Origin: Calliopsis andreniformis
Lineage: Eukaryota; Arthropoda; Insecta; Hymenoptera; Andrenidae
Assembly (NCBI RefSeq): GCF_051401765.1
Contig: NC_135064.1
Coordinates: forward strand, 27,440,001-27,504,000
Direction: 5' to 3'
DNA length: 64,000 nucleotides
Below the pieces are notes generated by a model. That model had not been told where the DNA came from and ran no database searches. It saw only the letters and a list, made by a program, of their open reading frames with translations. Position 1 is the first letter of the stretch. Every line of letters starts with the position of its first letter. Of the stretch, positions 36,907 to 49,774 are shown in pieces. A program made the position numbers and the translations under genes.

Positions 36907-39900
36907 TAAGTTTATTACTGAGAACGTGTCACCGTTGCATAGAATATAGTCTATATCCTTTTTTTGCCACCGTGTGAAAGGACCTCTTCAAATAACAGAA
37001 AAGTTAGAGCTCCGGTTATGTCGAAACGGGAATTGAAAGCTGAAATACGCGTATCACTTTGGTAAATAATCCCCGAAGTCACGTAGTGCGTCTAAACGTC
37101 GCAAAATTGCGCGGTACATTCCGGCAAACAGTAAAAGAAGCATCAACCGAATGGTTAAACACATAAAACGGCGCCATTTTGTTCTCGAAGCTGTAGAAGG
37201 CTCGCGGCTCGATATCGGCGTCCATCGAACGGCTTTTACGCAGCCGAGGCGTCGGTGGTACGCGCGAATAAAACGGCTAGCGATATTGGTTGGGCAACGG
37301 CCTCGTAACCTCCCCCGTTCTTCTTCGTTTCGTCTGGCCGCTCGTAAACCCCCGGAACATATGCGTGTCCTCGCCGCTGAATGCGTTCGCGGGGCCAAAG
37401 AGCGTCGCTTAAGACTCCGTAAACACGGGGTTGATTAACGATAATGGCGATCTAGGGCGATTCCCGATAGTCTGCCACTCGATTGTGGGATTTCAAGGGG
37501 GAGAAGGGCTGGTGGCTATCGGGAGTGGCAGCACTGCTGGCGGGAAACAGTTACCAGTAGAACAAGCAACCCGTGGGACGGTGGACAGCCAAGGTAATCC
37601 AAGGGGGTGCGTGCCCAGGCATTCTGATCAGCACTTTACCCCTTATAGGTCCGCGCGTGATGTGTTATGATCGTTAACGCCCAAGCGACTCGTGAAGAGC
37701 CGCGGATATTGGCTGACGACCATACCACGCTAGTCGTGGTTAATCGGCGATCGTTAGATCCACCAATCGGTTCTTGTTTTCGCCGTTCTACCACTGCCGA
37801 GGACTAATAGCCCTCGCGCTCTCCCGCGATGGGGTTGCACGAGGATTCGTCGAGCGGAGCGATGGGATTCTCGCGGTTAGTGATGCACGCGGGATTATTA
37901 CGGCATCGCTAGGCGCCTGTTCGCTTTGTCGGCAATTAGTGATTAGAGCATCGAAATTTTGGTTTATGTCTGTATGCCTTCGGCATTCGGCTCGCGCTGC
38001 TCTTGTTTCGGGGTAGGAGGGAACGTACTGGATACCTCAATCATCCGCGCTTTGCTAATTGAATAATTATTGGAAGGTACTGGGATTAAATTTATCTCTA
38101 GACCTATTCAGGTATATTTGTTTCAGGATTTGAAATAGTTGCCACTAATAATACGAATGCTATAGGAGACGTCACACTACATATATAGATCATAGATCAA
38201 CGGAACTCAACTTCTCAGTCTAGATCAAAGTGCACAGTAGACTTGCTTTAATGCAACAAACCAATCAATAATTTAAATTTGAGTTCTCTTCCAGCATTTC
38301 GATCGATCTAATTTCCTCCCCTCAAGGAAACGTCAACAATTTAATCAAGAACGTCTTTCGGGGAACGAGAACGATATCGCGAGGCGGATCGTTCCCAAGT
38401 CTGACGAACGAAGGAACGACAGCCTCTTCCGCGTCGTTCTCTCCGCGATAACGGGGGAAAATTGGCTGGCCCTGTAAGCGAGGGTTTCGAAATAACTGCG
38501 GCTGATTATCATTCGCTTATCGTTTTCATAATTAACATATTACGAAGAAGTTTCGGGTGGCGGGGAGGGGGGCAAATGAGATAAATGAGAACGGCGGCTC
38601 GCAGGGCGGAACAGAGCGTACAGAAGTAATCTGGACGGGGGCCAGAAGCTAATTCCCGCAGTTTGAGTTGATGAAGAGAACGAGACCATTCCGCTAGCGA
38701 GCTAGTTAAAGTTCAGCCACTTCTATTTCCGGTTTGTTCCTAATAGCGGCTACTAGACGCGGCTGTACACGCGAGGAATACAGCCGCTGCATCTCCAGGC
38801 ATATTTTGATACGAGCTGGATAAGAAGTTCGTGGGAAACGAGATCGATGAAGACGGAGGGAGGTGTGGGTTACGTTACCATCTGAAATAATGTTCCTTGG
38901 AAAGGGTTTTCTCTTCCAGTTTCAATTTGTTCCACGGCGTTGTATCCTACATTAGAAATAAATTATTAGACTGTTTCTATTTTAATAATTTGACAACTAA
39001 ATTAGCAGAGAAGTTAAAATGATCAACATTTTTACATTCAATATCCATGTAATGAAATGAGTCAAAAAATACTGAAATTAAAAGTCGCTGTGCCTTTTTT
39101 AGTGATACAATTAATGATATTCACAATACTAGAATTGTGTCACCAACAGATATTATACCAGGTTAAAGAATTAAACTTCGACACAGGGTCCTCCCACAGG
39201 GTGAGTCATGAATTTCCAGAAAGAGTGATAAGTGAAATCGCGAAACTTGCTAATAATTTCCGCGTATCTAAATCACTGATCTCAAATGCATCGTTTCATT
39301 CTGCGAGCGCGTGCTCAAGCTAGGAGTAGAAAAGGAGACAGCAAGCATTTCGTGAAACTAACCAGCGTGGGCGGGTTGGTAAGTGAGGCTGAATCGAGAT
39401 GCGGATACACGGTTGATCTTCTAGTGAATGGGCTTTACGGAAGCCTCGACTCGTCTGTGAACGCGTGGAGATTACTAGTCGCCAGTTCCTCTTGCCTCGC
39501 GAGATTAGAAGCGGAAAGGAACCGACACAATGCTTCTCTGTGGATTAGTAGTGCATTCGGGGGACTGATTGGGCCAGTGAAACCCAGTTTAGCGGTTGGC
39601 GTAAATTCTAGATATCAAAATTAGCTGGTAAACTATGTAATATATATATATGTGTTTATATTACGGGACGCTGAGCAGATGTATACTTCTGTGATAAGAA
39701 ACCACATTTCCCTCGAATTATTTAGGTGCAGGTGTCATGAAAGGTTGACAGTCTTTACATCTGCTTTCACTTATTTTTCATTCAAAGCTAGATAATGGTA
39801 TCTTGCATCAGATTAGATTAGAGGTATCCCCACGTTATCTTAACCTTCTTTTGTCCAATTTGAGTTTAACGAGCTGAATGCTGTGCCATTTTTTCATGTT

Positions 39901-41705
39901 TCTTTACTTCCTTTCATTCCAACCCTTTGTACTTTCACAAGTACTTGTACCAGTGTCCTACGCTACTCACTTCACATTCTTTTAAGTATCCCCTTCATGA
40001 TGGGGCTTACCTCGTGGCATGTCTCGAGGTAAGTGATGACTTTAACACCACTTGGAATTATTTCGGATCTCTATGCCACTTCGAAGATCAAATAAGATAT
40101 AAAATATGTGATTCGTAGTGAATTAGTCTTTCCACTAATCATGGAACACGCTTCGAGGCAAGTCACATCATGTAGAGCATACTCTACTCTTCTATAAACC
40201 ATGCAGTAATGCCATTTCTAACAACAGCAACGTACCTATCCCCATAAAAGACGCATTAGACAAAATATAAGCTCAGCTGAAAAAACCCTTCACCTCCACG
40301 TTCATTTCACAAATCCAGTCCACCATTTCAAGGCTCTCCACAACTTAAGTGATTGATCTCTTCCAAGATCTGTCACCAAAGACTTCATCCTCCAGGCCAA
40401 CAGTCTCACACCAAAGAGGGAACACTCGTTCCACCATAGCAGTGTTTGGACAGCGAGGTTGATTGATGCTCCCCAGTACAAATCGAACACGAATAACCAT
40501 CAGGAGCGCATCCTTTCGTAGGAAGCGCATCGCGGTCGCGTCGAGCAGCTGCTAATTATAAATCGATAGTTTCCGAATGATCGACAGCTGGCGGCGAAAG
40601 TAGGCAGCCGTAACAGGCCGCTATAATGCGTAAAACTGTGTTTAACTCGATTCCCCGTAAAATGGGGTCGACGCTAATAAGATTCATGCGGAACAAAAGC
40701 GGCTACGTAAAACAAGTTACGTGACGCGAATGCGCAATTCGCCAGCAGCCAGCGACACCGAGAGGCGCGCAGCTACAATTTATCCGCGGCTAGCTGGAAT
40801 TCGAGTCTCCGTCCATAATGCACGGCTGTTGCCTGGAACCGAATTTAACGCAGTATCAATTTTTTTCAACAGCAATTTCGTTGTAATTCCATCGATTTCG
40901 TATCCCCGCGATTCGTGCGGGCACAAAAGCTGGGATTGGGTAACGCTCCAAATTATTCGGATGTCAGCGAATGTATTATATTAAAATGATATCGTTCGCG
41001 TTAATCGGCCTGTTAAGCCGGATAATCGTTTATTCCCGACTCTAATTTACCCATAGTCGCGACTGCATTAACTGGTCGCATCATTTGACTCGTTATATTA
41101 ATGATATTTTATTCGATCGCGGATCGTTCGTTTCCATTTCATTTAGAATTAGGCGGCCATTCATGTCGAGTAGGATTTGGTGCAATTTCCAGGGTATTTC
41201 GAGGGATGTTTGTTAAATGTGAAGTTACACGGGGACTTTGCGAAGTTCATAATGTTAGCGTTTTGTGATGCACCGGTTGCACCGGTGCACATACAATGGG
41301 TAATGTGGATAAATGAAATTCAGGTACGAAGCTTAGACTTTATAGGAGAATATTGTGTGCTTGGATTTAATGGTGACTGGTTAATTGAAAGGTATGTTCG
41401 AAGATCAAGTGTTTGGAATCGAGAGAACATTTGATGTAGGCCTAGCGTTGAATTGTGATGTTCATCATAACTCCAACATTTTATCACTAGAAAAATTTTC
41501 AGACTTTCCTACACAGTATCGTTTGCACGCACTTGCCAAAAGCAGTGACTTCAGTAACAGCTATCTATCTGACTTGATTGTCTCTACTGTAGAGGTACAT
41601 CTGAGACACGAGTCGTCTAACAGTAAGTGCTCTTATTAGAAAAGCAATCCTCTCCTCTTTCTTCCTATCTCTCTTGCTTTCCTACCTTCCTTTATCTAAC
41701 TGCAG

Positions 41706-41835
41706 CCATCACGACGACGTAAATCATCAGCAGAGTGAATGGTCAAACGTGTATGGTTTAACTGGCCTAAATCGAACACCTGCAGCGATGGCTTCTGTGC
41801 TCGTCAGCAGGGGTCCTTTCATCAACGCTGGATGA
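41706..41835 (+). CDS. Possible plus-strand terminal exon after a strong acceptor
   Basis: A pyrimidine tract of more than 50 bases (41649-41700) with ctaac as a possible branch point ends in tgcag at 41701-41705, a textbook acceptor. One frame (starting after one base) then runs for 42 codons to TGA at 41833-41835. It reads HHDDVNHQQSEWSNVYGLTG and continues with LNRTPAAMASVLV, a credible protein composition. The other two frames close within 11 codons. No upstream plus-strand exon ending in the needed phase was identified, and a CT-rich simple sequence could mimic the acceptor. It would be nested in, and antisense to, intron 1. The protein is not recognised. Confidence 0.2.
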
Positions 41836-44800
41836 AGAAAAGAACAGACGACCAGGTTATCCCGCGAAGACAAAAATATCGCGCTTCTCTCGGCTCGGTG
41901 ATATTGTTTCCATGCGGAAAGTAGTTTATATTTATCCGATGGGGGGATGACTTTTATAGGGGTAACGGAATCCCATCAAGCACATAATATAGCTGCCTAT
42001 CGACTCAGTTGAAAACCGGCGCGCGAACAATACGCCCCGGCCCGGCCGATATAATCGTTAAATATTTCGTTTCGCCACTGTATAAATCGTATCAGTCAAG
42101 AGTTTAGTTTTTTTTTTGCCCACTCTTCTTTTTTTAATCTGAACTGTTAATCCCGCGGATCGATTCGCGCCGGCGGCAGGGTAATTTCAATACGGGCTTG
42201 GGCGAACAATTTTCATTCATCAACGCGAATTCCATCAGCGCCAGGGTATGGTTGAAACGGAGGGGCATAGAAACGGGGAGGGAATAAAAAAAAGGGAGGA
42301 CGGAGACCGCCACTTTCTAGCGATCCTCTGGCGCGGTTATGATCGCGCCACGCCGCGTCTGCTCTAAATCGAGGCGAGAAAAGGGGCTGGCAGAGGGAAA
42401 GTTGCCACGTTTCTATTTACGACTTTGTCCAGTGGAATAAAGGGCCCCTGCAATTGTCGTCTCCCCTAGGCGACCCACATACGCCTCCATGGAGTTCCTC
42501 GGGAAACGTTAATTGAAGAGAGAGAGTCTTCGCCGTAACGTTCGTCACGAGTTATGATGCCTATAGTTCTAGCGATAATGTGCAAAGTAGAGGATGGTGG
42601 AAAATTACAGACGTGTTCCTAGGAGCACATCTTTTTAGGTACGATATTAGAAATATGCAAATTTTCAACATTATTTGGTGGTCGAACAGTTGCGTACCGC
42701 GGGTGGAATTTTAATTCTGTCGTTAGTACGGTAAAATTTAAATTACGTATTTCTCAACAGGTGCTGTTTAATTAACCTATGTACATCTATTCATCCTCTG
42801 CATAGTCGAAAAAGCTGTACATATAGGATGTTATATTGTAATTTCATGAATTTTAGAAATATTGCCAGCAGAATATCATATCTCACTTACTGCAAGATAC
42901 TCAGCATATTAATATAAACTGATGAATATTGACCACACTGTTTTCTACTAAATACCACCGTAACACAGCTCATCGGTAAACATTAATGTATTTCTCGAAG
43001 TTTAACAATATCATGGTAAATATCAACAACGATCGTTATCATTAATAAGCCGTCGACGTCTGGCTCGTCGTCACCCGAGTCTCGCGCACTTCACCATAGG
43101 ACATTTTACACTTTGTACAAGGCTTTATTTACAAGGATATGCAATAGATCGTCCGGTTGTTTCGCCCTCATGTATCATGGTTGCGTCCAGGAAAAGAACT
43201 GACACCTGTCAAGCTGTCGATGCAGATGCTTTTCGATCTTCGATCGTCTTCTGTGGCTGCATACCGGGTGCTCGCAACAATACGATCGAATTTGACTAGC
43301 CTCATTATTTACCATTCGCAATTCACAGTATGTACATAATTGTATTTGCGTACATTTCCATCTCATGGGTAATCAGGGAGCACCTTGTGTTTTAATGCAG
43401 GTGGATCTTATAAAAACTTCCAAGCGGAAGAGAAAGGGAACTATGGAGAGACATGAACCTGGATTCTCGCAGGATTCATGTAAATTTTAGAGTAAGAGCG
43501 GAGAGACGAGAGGGAGATGGTCGTTGTCTCGCAGGATCAATAGAAACTTTGCTGGATTCATCGTGCTCCACTTGCAGCACTATCTGAGGGGGACGTTAGT
43601 TTGTTCCATGTTTGTCATATACCTATGCAGGTAGGTATTCCTTTTCAAACGTGGAAGTTAACGAAACAACGCTGAATGCCACGTTTCAGGTTTCACTGCA
43701 GCGTTCCGTTTCACGGTAACATCGATCTGTTGTTTTGTTTTAATCTGCGTCTTTGTCTTATTCACTTGGAGTAATATATCTGAAGCTTTTTCCTTGGCTC
43801 ACGGCCTTTTTAAATATTTTATATAGAATTTTATTTTACCTAATTCCATTAAGTAAAAAGAATAATAATGAAGAATAGAAATCCATCAGCTAATTAATTT
43901 TTAAACAAATATATCTGCATTTTCGTGGTAATTACAGCGTTTGTTACTTCACAGCCAAAATACAATATTGTAGAGAAATATAACAGAATACATTGGGTAG
44001 TAGATGGAAGTCGTTGACCTCAAATGTGGTAAAATGAAGTATAAACGAATTCGGTGCAATTTAAAAGTATGATGATCACTTGCGGGGATACTTGTTAGAG
44101 TGGAGTTGCACTCCTGCGTGTAAGGAGACTGAAGCGAGGGATGACAGAGCACAATTGACGACCGCGGCGATAGCAATGCCCATTTTATCCCCGAGAGGAT
44201 ATAAATAAAACTCAAATTGAGCGAGGGTGCGCCTGCCACCGCGGCTACAATGTATTCACGTGGCTCGCACTTCCACTGTAATTTCATTTTAGATAAAAGT
44301 TCCGTCTCCTAACCCTTCCGACAGGGCTGTCTGCATTTCGTCTGCTCAGATATTTTTATTCCCTCTCCTTATCATTTATCTACTGCCTGTCTTTCTCGGG
44401 ACAATGTTTCCTACGAATCTCTATTAATTAATTAATACGGTAAAATTATGTACAAGATTGTACAGATGTAATTGAAACTAGAAATTTTGTCAGAATTATT
44501 TCTCAGGGGATCTAGACAACTGTTAAAGAAAATCGCTCGTCAGTGGCCAGACGAACTACTTATAAAACTTGCACAATTTCATCCTACTGTAATGGTTATT
44601 CCCATTCTAATATCTTTAACATATTAACATTTATATAATATTCAAACCGTTCAAATAATATTTCCTGTATATTATATTCTGTCTGATCATGAAATACAGG
44701 ATATTTTCTGTAGTTCCGTCTGTCATATACATGTATATAGCGCAGCATAAATTCGTTACTGCAAATGCAATTTAATACTCAGCGAAATGATATTATGCTT

Positions 44801-45069
44801 ACTGTGTCCAATGCGACGGCAGACGAAAGTAACAATGACTATATAACTTCGTGCCACGAATAGCATTTGAAAGATTTCTCCATCAGATAACATAATGATA
44901 CATACATAATATTACGATACTTGATCTTCTGTAACAAGTAAATTTAAGTATCGAAAAGATCAGATGCTTATTATCCGCGAATCGTTGCTGGAATAATCCC
45001 GACCCCTTACTGGCTGGTTTCGCTCTCACGACATGCTCACAGCATTATTTACAATTTCTTCCATTCGAT

Positions 45070-45423
45070 ATGAGAACAGAAGACCCAATCGCGGCCACGA
45101 ATAACAATCGAAATGAAGATATACCGTTACGAGACAACGCAAAGGGGAACCGTCAACATCGATGTTCCTCGAGCCACGAGCAATCCCCAATGTTTACAAT
45201 ATCTCAGCGCGAAACGAGCAGAAGCAAAGAGAGAACGCTTTTCCGAGGGCTTCCTCCTCTCGACCGTGTCGAGAGCGTTCCATTAAAAAAGAATAAACAA
45301 ATCCAATCAATACCGGAAGAAAAGCCTGCCGTTCCATTTGTTCGTAATCACGCCGTTAAATATTACGTCGCACGGACCGCGCATAATCGATTCCTTCGAA
45401 TTCAATTAGCCGTGCCGTATTGA
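45070..45423 (+). CDS. Unidentified 117-residue open frame in intron 1
   Basis: An ATG at 45070 opens 117 codons ending in TGA at 45421-45423. The product is very hydrophilic and basic, Asn/Arg/Ser-rich at the start (MRTEDPIAATNNNRNEDIP), with no membrane segment, cysteine pattern or motif I know. The composition is protein-like rather than low-complexity, and the upstream DNA is AT-rich with a short pyrimidine tract (tttacaatttcttccattcg). No polyadenylation signal was assigned. If real, it would be a small nested single-exon gene on the strand opposite the host gene. A frame of this length can also arise by chance in a CpG-rich block of this size. Confidence 0.2.
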   Translation: MRTEDPIAATNNNRNEDIPLRDNAKGNRQHRCSSSHEQSPMFTISQRETSRSKERTLFRGLPPLDRVESVPLKKNKQIQSIPEEKPAVPFVRNHAVKYYVARTAHNRFLRIQLAVPY

Positions 45424-48400
45424 GGATTCGAATCGAGCGCCCATCGAGCGGGCTCCGACGCTCCAAGCGTCGCGACCGATCAAAGTGTTCTCAATAAGGG
45501 AAAATGCAGGAATTGAGAGAAAGAAAGAGGTAGATTGACTGAGGAAGATAGAAATGACTGTTAAAAACTTTGTATGGAAATTTTTCCTCAGACGGTTAAA
45601 TAAAGTTGGAATAAAAGATAGAGCTGCGAGTGGAGTAGATAGAGAATACCTCCAGACAGAAAGTACAGAATATGCATCTGCTATAGGAGTGGCATTATAG
45701 TATTCTAGTGTTTTGGATACCTTACAAGTTAAGCACTTCTAGAGGAATAGATATTTCAGATTAAATATCTTGTGAAGTGTACTGTTCAAGTCCTAAAAAA
45801 TGTTCTATGGAAAGTATTGATTCAGGTACATGAAATTTCATAAGAATGTACCTAACCCCGAATAGCAACTGCCAGTAAAACCTCTACGAGTACCTATCAC
45901 CCGGAAGACCACAATCAGCATCAACTCGGGTCATGAAAGCCTCAGAGCACTGGAATCAGTACAGCACCCTCGAATCCTCGAAAAGAAGGCTGACCAGTCG
46001 GCTTCCCATCGGACTGCATTAATTCCGCGCACGACGCGTAACCCTAGCAATAAAGTGGCGTAATTGCCGATGCGTCCGTGCCCTTCGGGCGAGAAGAGAA
46101 CGGACAGAGAAAGAGGGAGGCGTCCCATTCGCATCGGCGGGCCGAGGATAGGGGTGGCCTTACAAATCTAGCCCGACGTGCCCCACACGGAGCACGCAGA
46201 CACCGAGCCGACTTATGCGAGCCACGTGCGCCATTCTAATTTGCTTACGAGCCGCGCGGCCTTAAAGCAGAATGCGGGGACGCGTACGTGCGACGACCGT
46301 CTCTCTAAGCGCTGCGCGAACAATGCTCTGTCCTACTACGCTCGCCTCCTTATTGTTTCGCCAGCCAGACCTGGACATGATCCATTCGCGCGATATTTTT
46401 TGTCCCCGAAGGGGGTGAGCGAGCACGCGATCGCGAATAAAGGAGTCAAGTGGCGTTTCGCGCGAGCAGGATCCCAGGGACGTGGTAAACGCAGCGGTGA
46501 TGACGACTGGGGAACGAATCTTGCGTGACACTGATCTGATGTGGTGCACTGATGATGAAGGGGATGTGGATTTTGAGCGGTGCTGCGTGGTCGATAGTGT
46601 TTTCGGCATTTTTCACCCTTTGAGTAATATTGATGGAATGCTATTGACGTCGATATTTACTATTATAGCCAATATGAGTAAATAATTTTTCTACACCCCA
46701 CGTGCCAATTACGTCGTTTGCCCTATGAGTAGTGGCTGTCCCTAATCTTGTATGAACATATGTGCATAAAGGGACTAGAATATCAAAACAGCGGAATACG
46801 CTGACGTGTTCAATGTCAGAAATGTTGGGTCGGAGAAGGCTACGCTGTAGTCAATCGGACCCGTATCTCTTCCGCTTGCCATCTTTCCAACAAATCCACA
46901 GTAATATGTGGATTCAAGTAGCGATGATAAGATTAACTATTTAGAGAGAATACTGTAGCTCACACCTTGGTGAACCAAACCCTAAAGAGGCCTACATTAA
47001 CAGTGAAATATTGTAACAAGATTATCTGTATTACTGTTAATACAAACACTTTGTATTAACAATATTTGAACCACCAAAAGTTTGCAGTACATTTTTGTAA
47101 ATTTAAACGTCACCTTTTCTTTCGTTTTTACTTCACTCACTGCAAACATTGTATAATTCATATCCACAATGCTAATGTCTATCCCTAGTCTTCTATTAAA
47201 AGTAGAAGTCTCGTTATATCTATTCGGCAGCAGAGAGGAGCAAGAAAAATTCATCGTGAGCGCGATCGTTTTATTTTCAACGTCGGAGGGAATCGAAGCC
47301 GCACCGTGGAGAAGGCGTTGCAAATTTTATTCCATTCCTTCATTTCGCCGCTATCGTATCCGGTCCAATTTAAATTCCGCGGGAGACTCGCGCGGAAAGC
47401 CTGAAGGACCTAATATAATCCCGGGTACAAGGGGTAGCAGGCACGCCTGGGATCTAACCTGCATACATTTCCCAAATAGGCGCGTTAATGTTAAGAATAC
47501 CGCGCGCGTGTTTTCGCGCCGAGAGGAGAAAAAAAATATAGGCGTGACGAAAATGTCGGAGGGGCTGGTTATACCGAATACGTCTTCCTGTGTTTTCTTT
47601 TCACGTCAACGGGCAATCCTTTAAATCCTGTTCCTCCCTTGTAGCTTTAACCCCAGACATTTTATCTTATATATGATTTCATATATTTGATACGTTTTTT
47701 TTTCTACATACTAGGTGCATCGTATATAATATTGCGAGGTGTTTTCTTTGAGAATGTCAGAAATAGAGGGAAGATTCTTTTTGGAGTTTCTAGAATTTTC
47801 TAGGGCCTTGTACGAAGAGGGCACAGGTATTGAATTACTTTGGGGTGAAAGGAGGTCAAAAGTTCAAAATATAAGAAATAGTAAAGTACAAAATCTATGT
47901 GGAGACATGTATATCTATATATTTATATTTTGAAATGTCTGTGTAGGAACGAGTACTATTCTACTTCTACGACTCTGAATCATACATTTTTTGACAGTTC
48001 TTAATTATGCATTATAAATGAAACTGTTTAAAAGAGATCTAGTTTAAAAATTAAGAAGTCCCCCTTGGTCCGAAATATAAGCAATAACCTTTCGAAATAG
48101 GAGAACTGAGAAAATGCATTTGCTAATAACATCGTTCTGTCTATTCCATTCACAGTGATATGTTCCTTGTCTCGTAACTCAGGAAATTAAATAACGCTGT
48201 AAGATAATTAAGCCGGTCTCCAAGGGACCTCTTTAATTCCGTGTAAATACGCGAACGAACAATTCGCAGCCCCCAAGCGCGGGGGCGAAATTCGCGATTT
48301 GACCGATAATTCCGCCAAGTTATGCGCTAACGGGCATTTGCATTGTAAATCGGCGATGTCGCCGCGCGGATCGTTTAAGGAACGGCGACAAACTTTGTAA

Positions 48401-49143
48401 TCGTATACAATTCGCCAAGTACCGGTTTTTCCTTGAATAATTATTAACGACCCGTGCCCCTGTTCCCTCTGTTTATGCAGTCGTCGACGATTGCCAGCGC
48501 GTCTATTTCAAACTAATGCTGAGCAAAAGTTGACCTGACCTTAACGCGTTTGATCGATCGTTCGACGATAATAAATTCGGCCGCTCTGAATTAGCCACTT
48601 TCGTTCGGGTTCTGGGAGCAATTTATTGATGAAGATCATTGAAACTACTTTAGTCGTTAAGAGACTATTTAGTTTGTGGGCACATTCATTTTCGTGATTG
48701 CATCAAGAGTATTAATCTTCGATATTAATGTTGTTATGCTAGAATTTTAGAGTAGCCTTTGCTCTCGTACAGTTTCAAGGGAAAATATTATCTGAAGTAT
48801 GTTATTCTAGCTCTTGACTAGTATGTGCAGGTCACAGAACTGACCTAGTATTATTGAATTTTTAGTATTTAGTAGGAAAATAGTTGTGGACAAATTACAG
48901 GTACACATCAGTGTACTGAAAAGTTGTGAATTTTTTATTTAGTGCTATTAATCATATTTGGTGTAACTACTAATACTATTATCATACCAGTTCGATTACA
49001 AAAATACTAACATTCAGTGGGTTCCATAAAACAGTATCTGAAATCTGTATCAACCTTATCAAAGTACACAAAAAAGAATATGCAATTCCCTCTGTTACAG
49101 TGTGTCAAAAATATCGTCATAAAAGGGAAAGTGATGATTCTGC

Positions 49144-49461
49144 TCTAAAAAATAGGTCGAAAATATAGAATAGAATTTTGTGAAGTCTCGCTCCATTTTC
49201 GAGAAAATTGAGTTTGAATTTTGCTCGAGTACGAGTGCACTAAAGCACAGTTTTAGGCGCTTGAGGGGTACACAGGAGAAAGGGAACACTCGTAGTCAGA
49301 CCGCGGCTCTGCCTACGCTAAGCCAGGAGCGTTTCCCTTGCCTCTTCGTACCCCTCAAGCGTCGAAAGCCGTACTTTAGAGCACTTATATCCGGTTAAAG
49401 TTCAAACTCAATTTTCTCGAAAACGGAGCGCAATATAAAAAATTATATTCTCCTTTTTTAT
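49144..49461. mobile_element. Fold-back (long inverted repeat) element, about 318 bp
   Basis: The left arm contains ctccattttcgagaaaattg, tgcactaaagcac, cgcttgaggggtac and aagggaa. The right arm carries the same series in reverse complement (ttcccttgcc, gtacccctcaagcg, gtactttagagcac, caattttctcgaaaacggag). The arms are roughly 140-150 bases with a short, GC-rich, non-palindromic centre near 49293-49310. The outer parts (taaaaaatagg at the left, cctttttta at the right) may be the ends. There is no coding frame. It lies in intron 1 about 300 bases from exon 1. Fold-back or MITE class is inferred from structure. Confidence 0.65.
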
Positions 49462-49593
49462 GCAAAATCACCGTGGATTCTCGAACACTGCACAAAAGCA
49501 AATTTGCTTAAATGAAATTCCCTGGCAATCGTAAACTCAGTTCTATCATAAACCTGCATTCCATCGTCTGAATATACATATAAGTATATAGAA

Positions 49594-49618
49594 TACAGTA
49601 GAACCTCGACTAATTGAC
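49594..49618. mobile_element. Pogo/Tigger-like terminal inverted repeat relic
   Basis: TA followed by cagtagaacctcgactaatt resembles the CAGTNGAACCTCGATTA-type ends of pogo/Tigger elements as I know them, and the preceding TA fits their target site. No convincing second end or transposase was seen nearby, so this is a single-end relic. The similarity is from memory of the family consensus and was not tested. Confidence 0.35.
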
Positions 49619-49774
49619 TTAACATGAAATTCAGACCTGAAGAAGGTAAATCTTTAGAATAGTACATTATGTACAATTGTGTATTAGCATAGTACATTAA
49701 ATTAAGAACCTACAGGGTACAGGTTATCAATTTCCCATAAACAGGCGAATGAATTCTGAACATTTCGGACTCAC

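Larger units (their letters stand above)
28086..49774 (-). other. Intron 1 of the split gene (about 21.7 kb)
   Basis: No long coding frame is supported here. The stretch alternates AT-rich DNA with CpG-rich blocks carrying ATTA/TAAT cores (for example 40540-40760 and 48220-48600), which could be conserved regulatory DNA. It contains a repeat with a TTTGAAAA-type tail (32971-33290), an inverted-repeat element (36541-36906), a CA microsatellite (35620-35644) and a fold-back element (49144-49461). A CT-rich stretch at 35800-36080 accounts for a 220-codon plus-strand open frame by lack of stops. A 117-codon frame at 45070 and an acceptor-led frame at 41706 are listed separately. The remainder shows nothing I can name. 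Confidence 0.5.

Noticed and set aside
40005..40034. Inverted repeat gcttacctcg / cgaggtaagt that looks like a splice donor on both strands
   Set aside because: A 10-base palindrome creates mirrored donors. The stem is too short for a microRNA precursor and neither donor has a supported exon.
43401..43490. Acceptor (gtgttttaatgcag) and a 29-codon Lys/Arg-rich frame on the plus strand
   Set aside because: Short, with no upstream partner. It is not joined in phase with the 41706 candidate because that frame ends in a stop.
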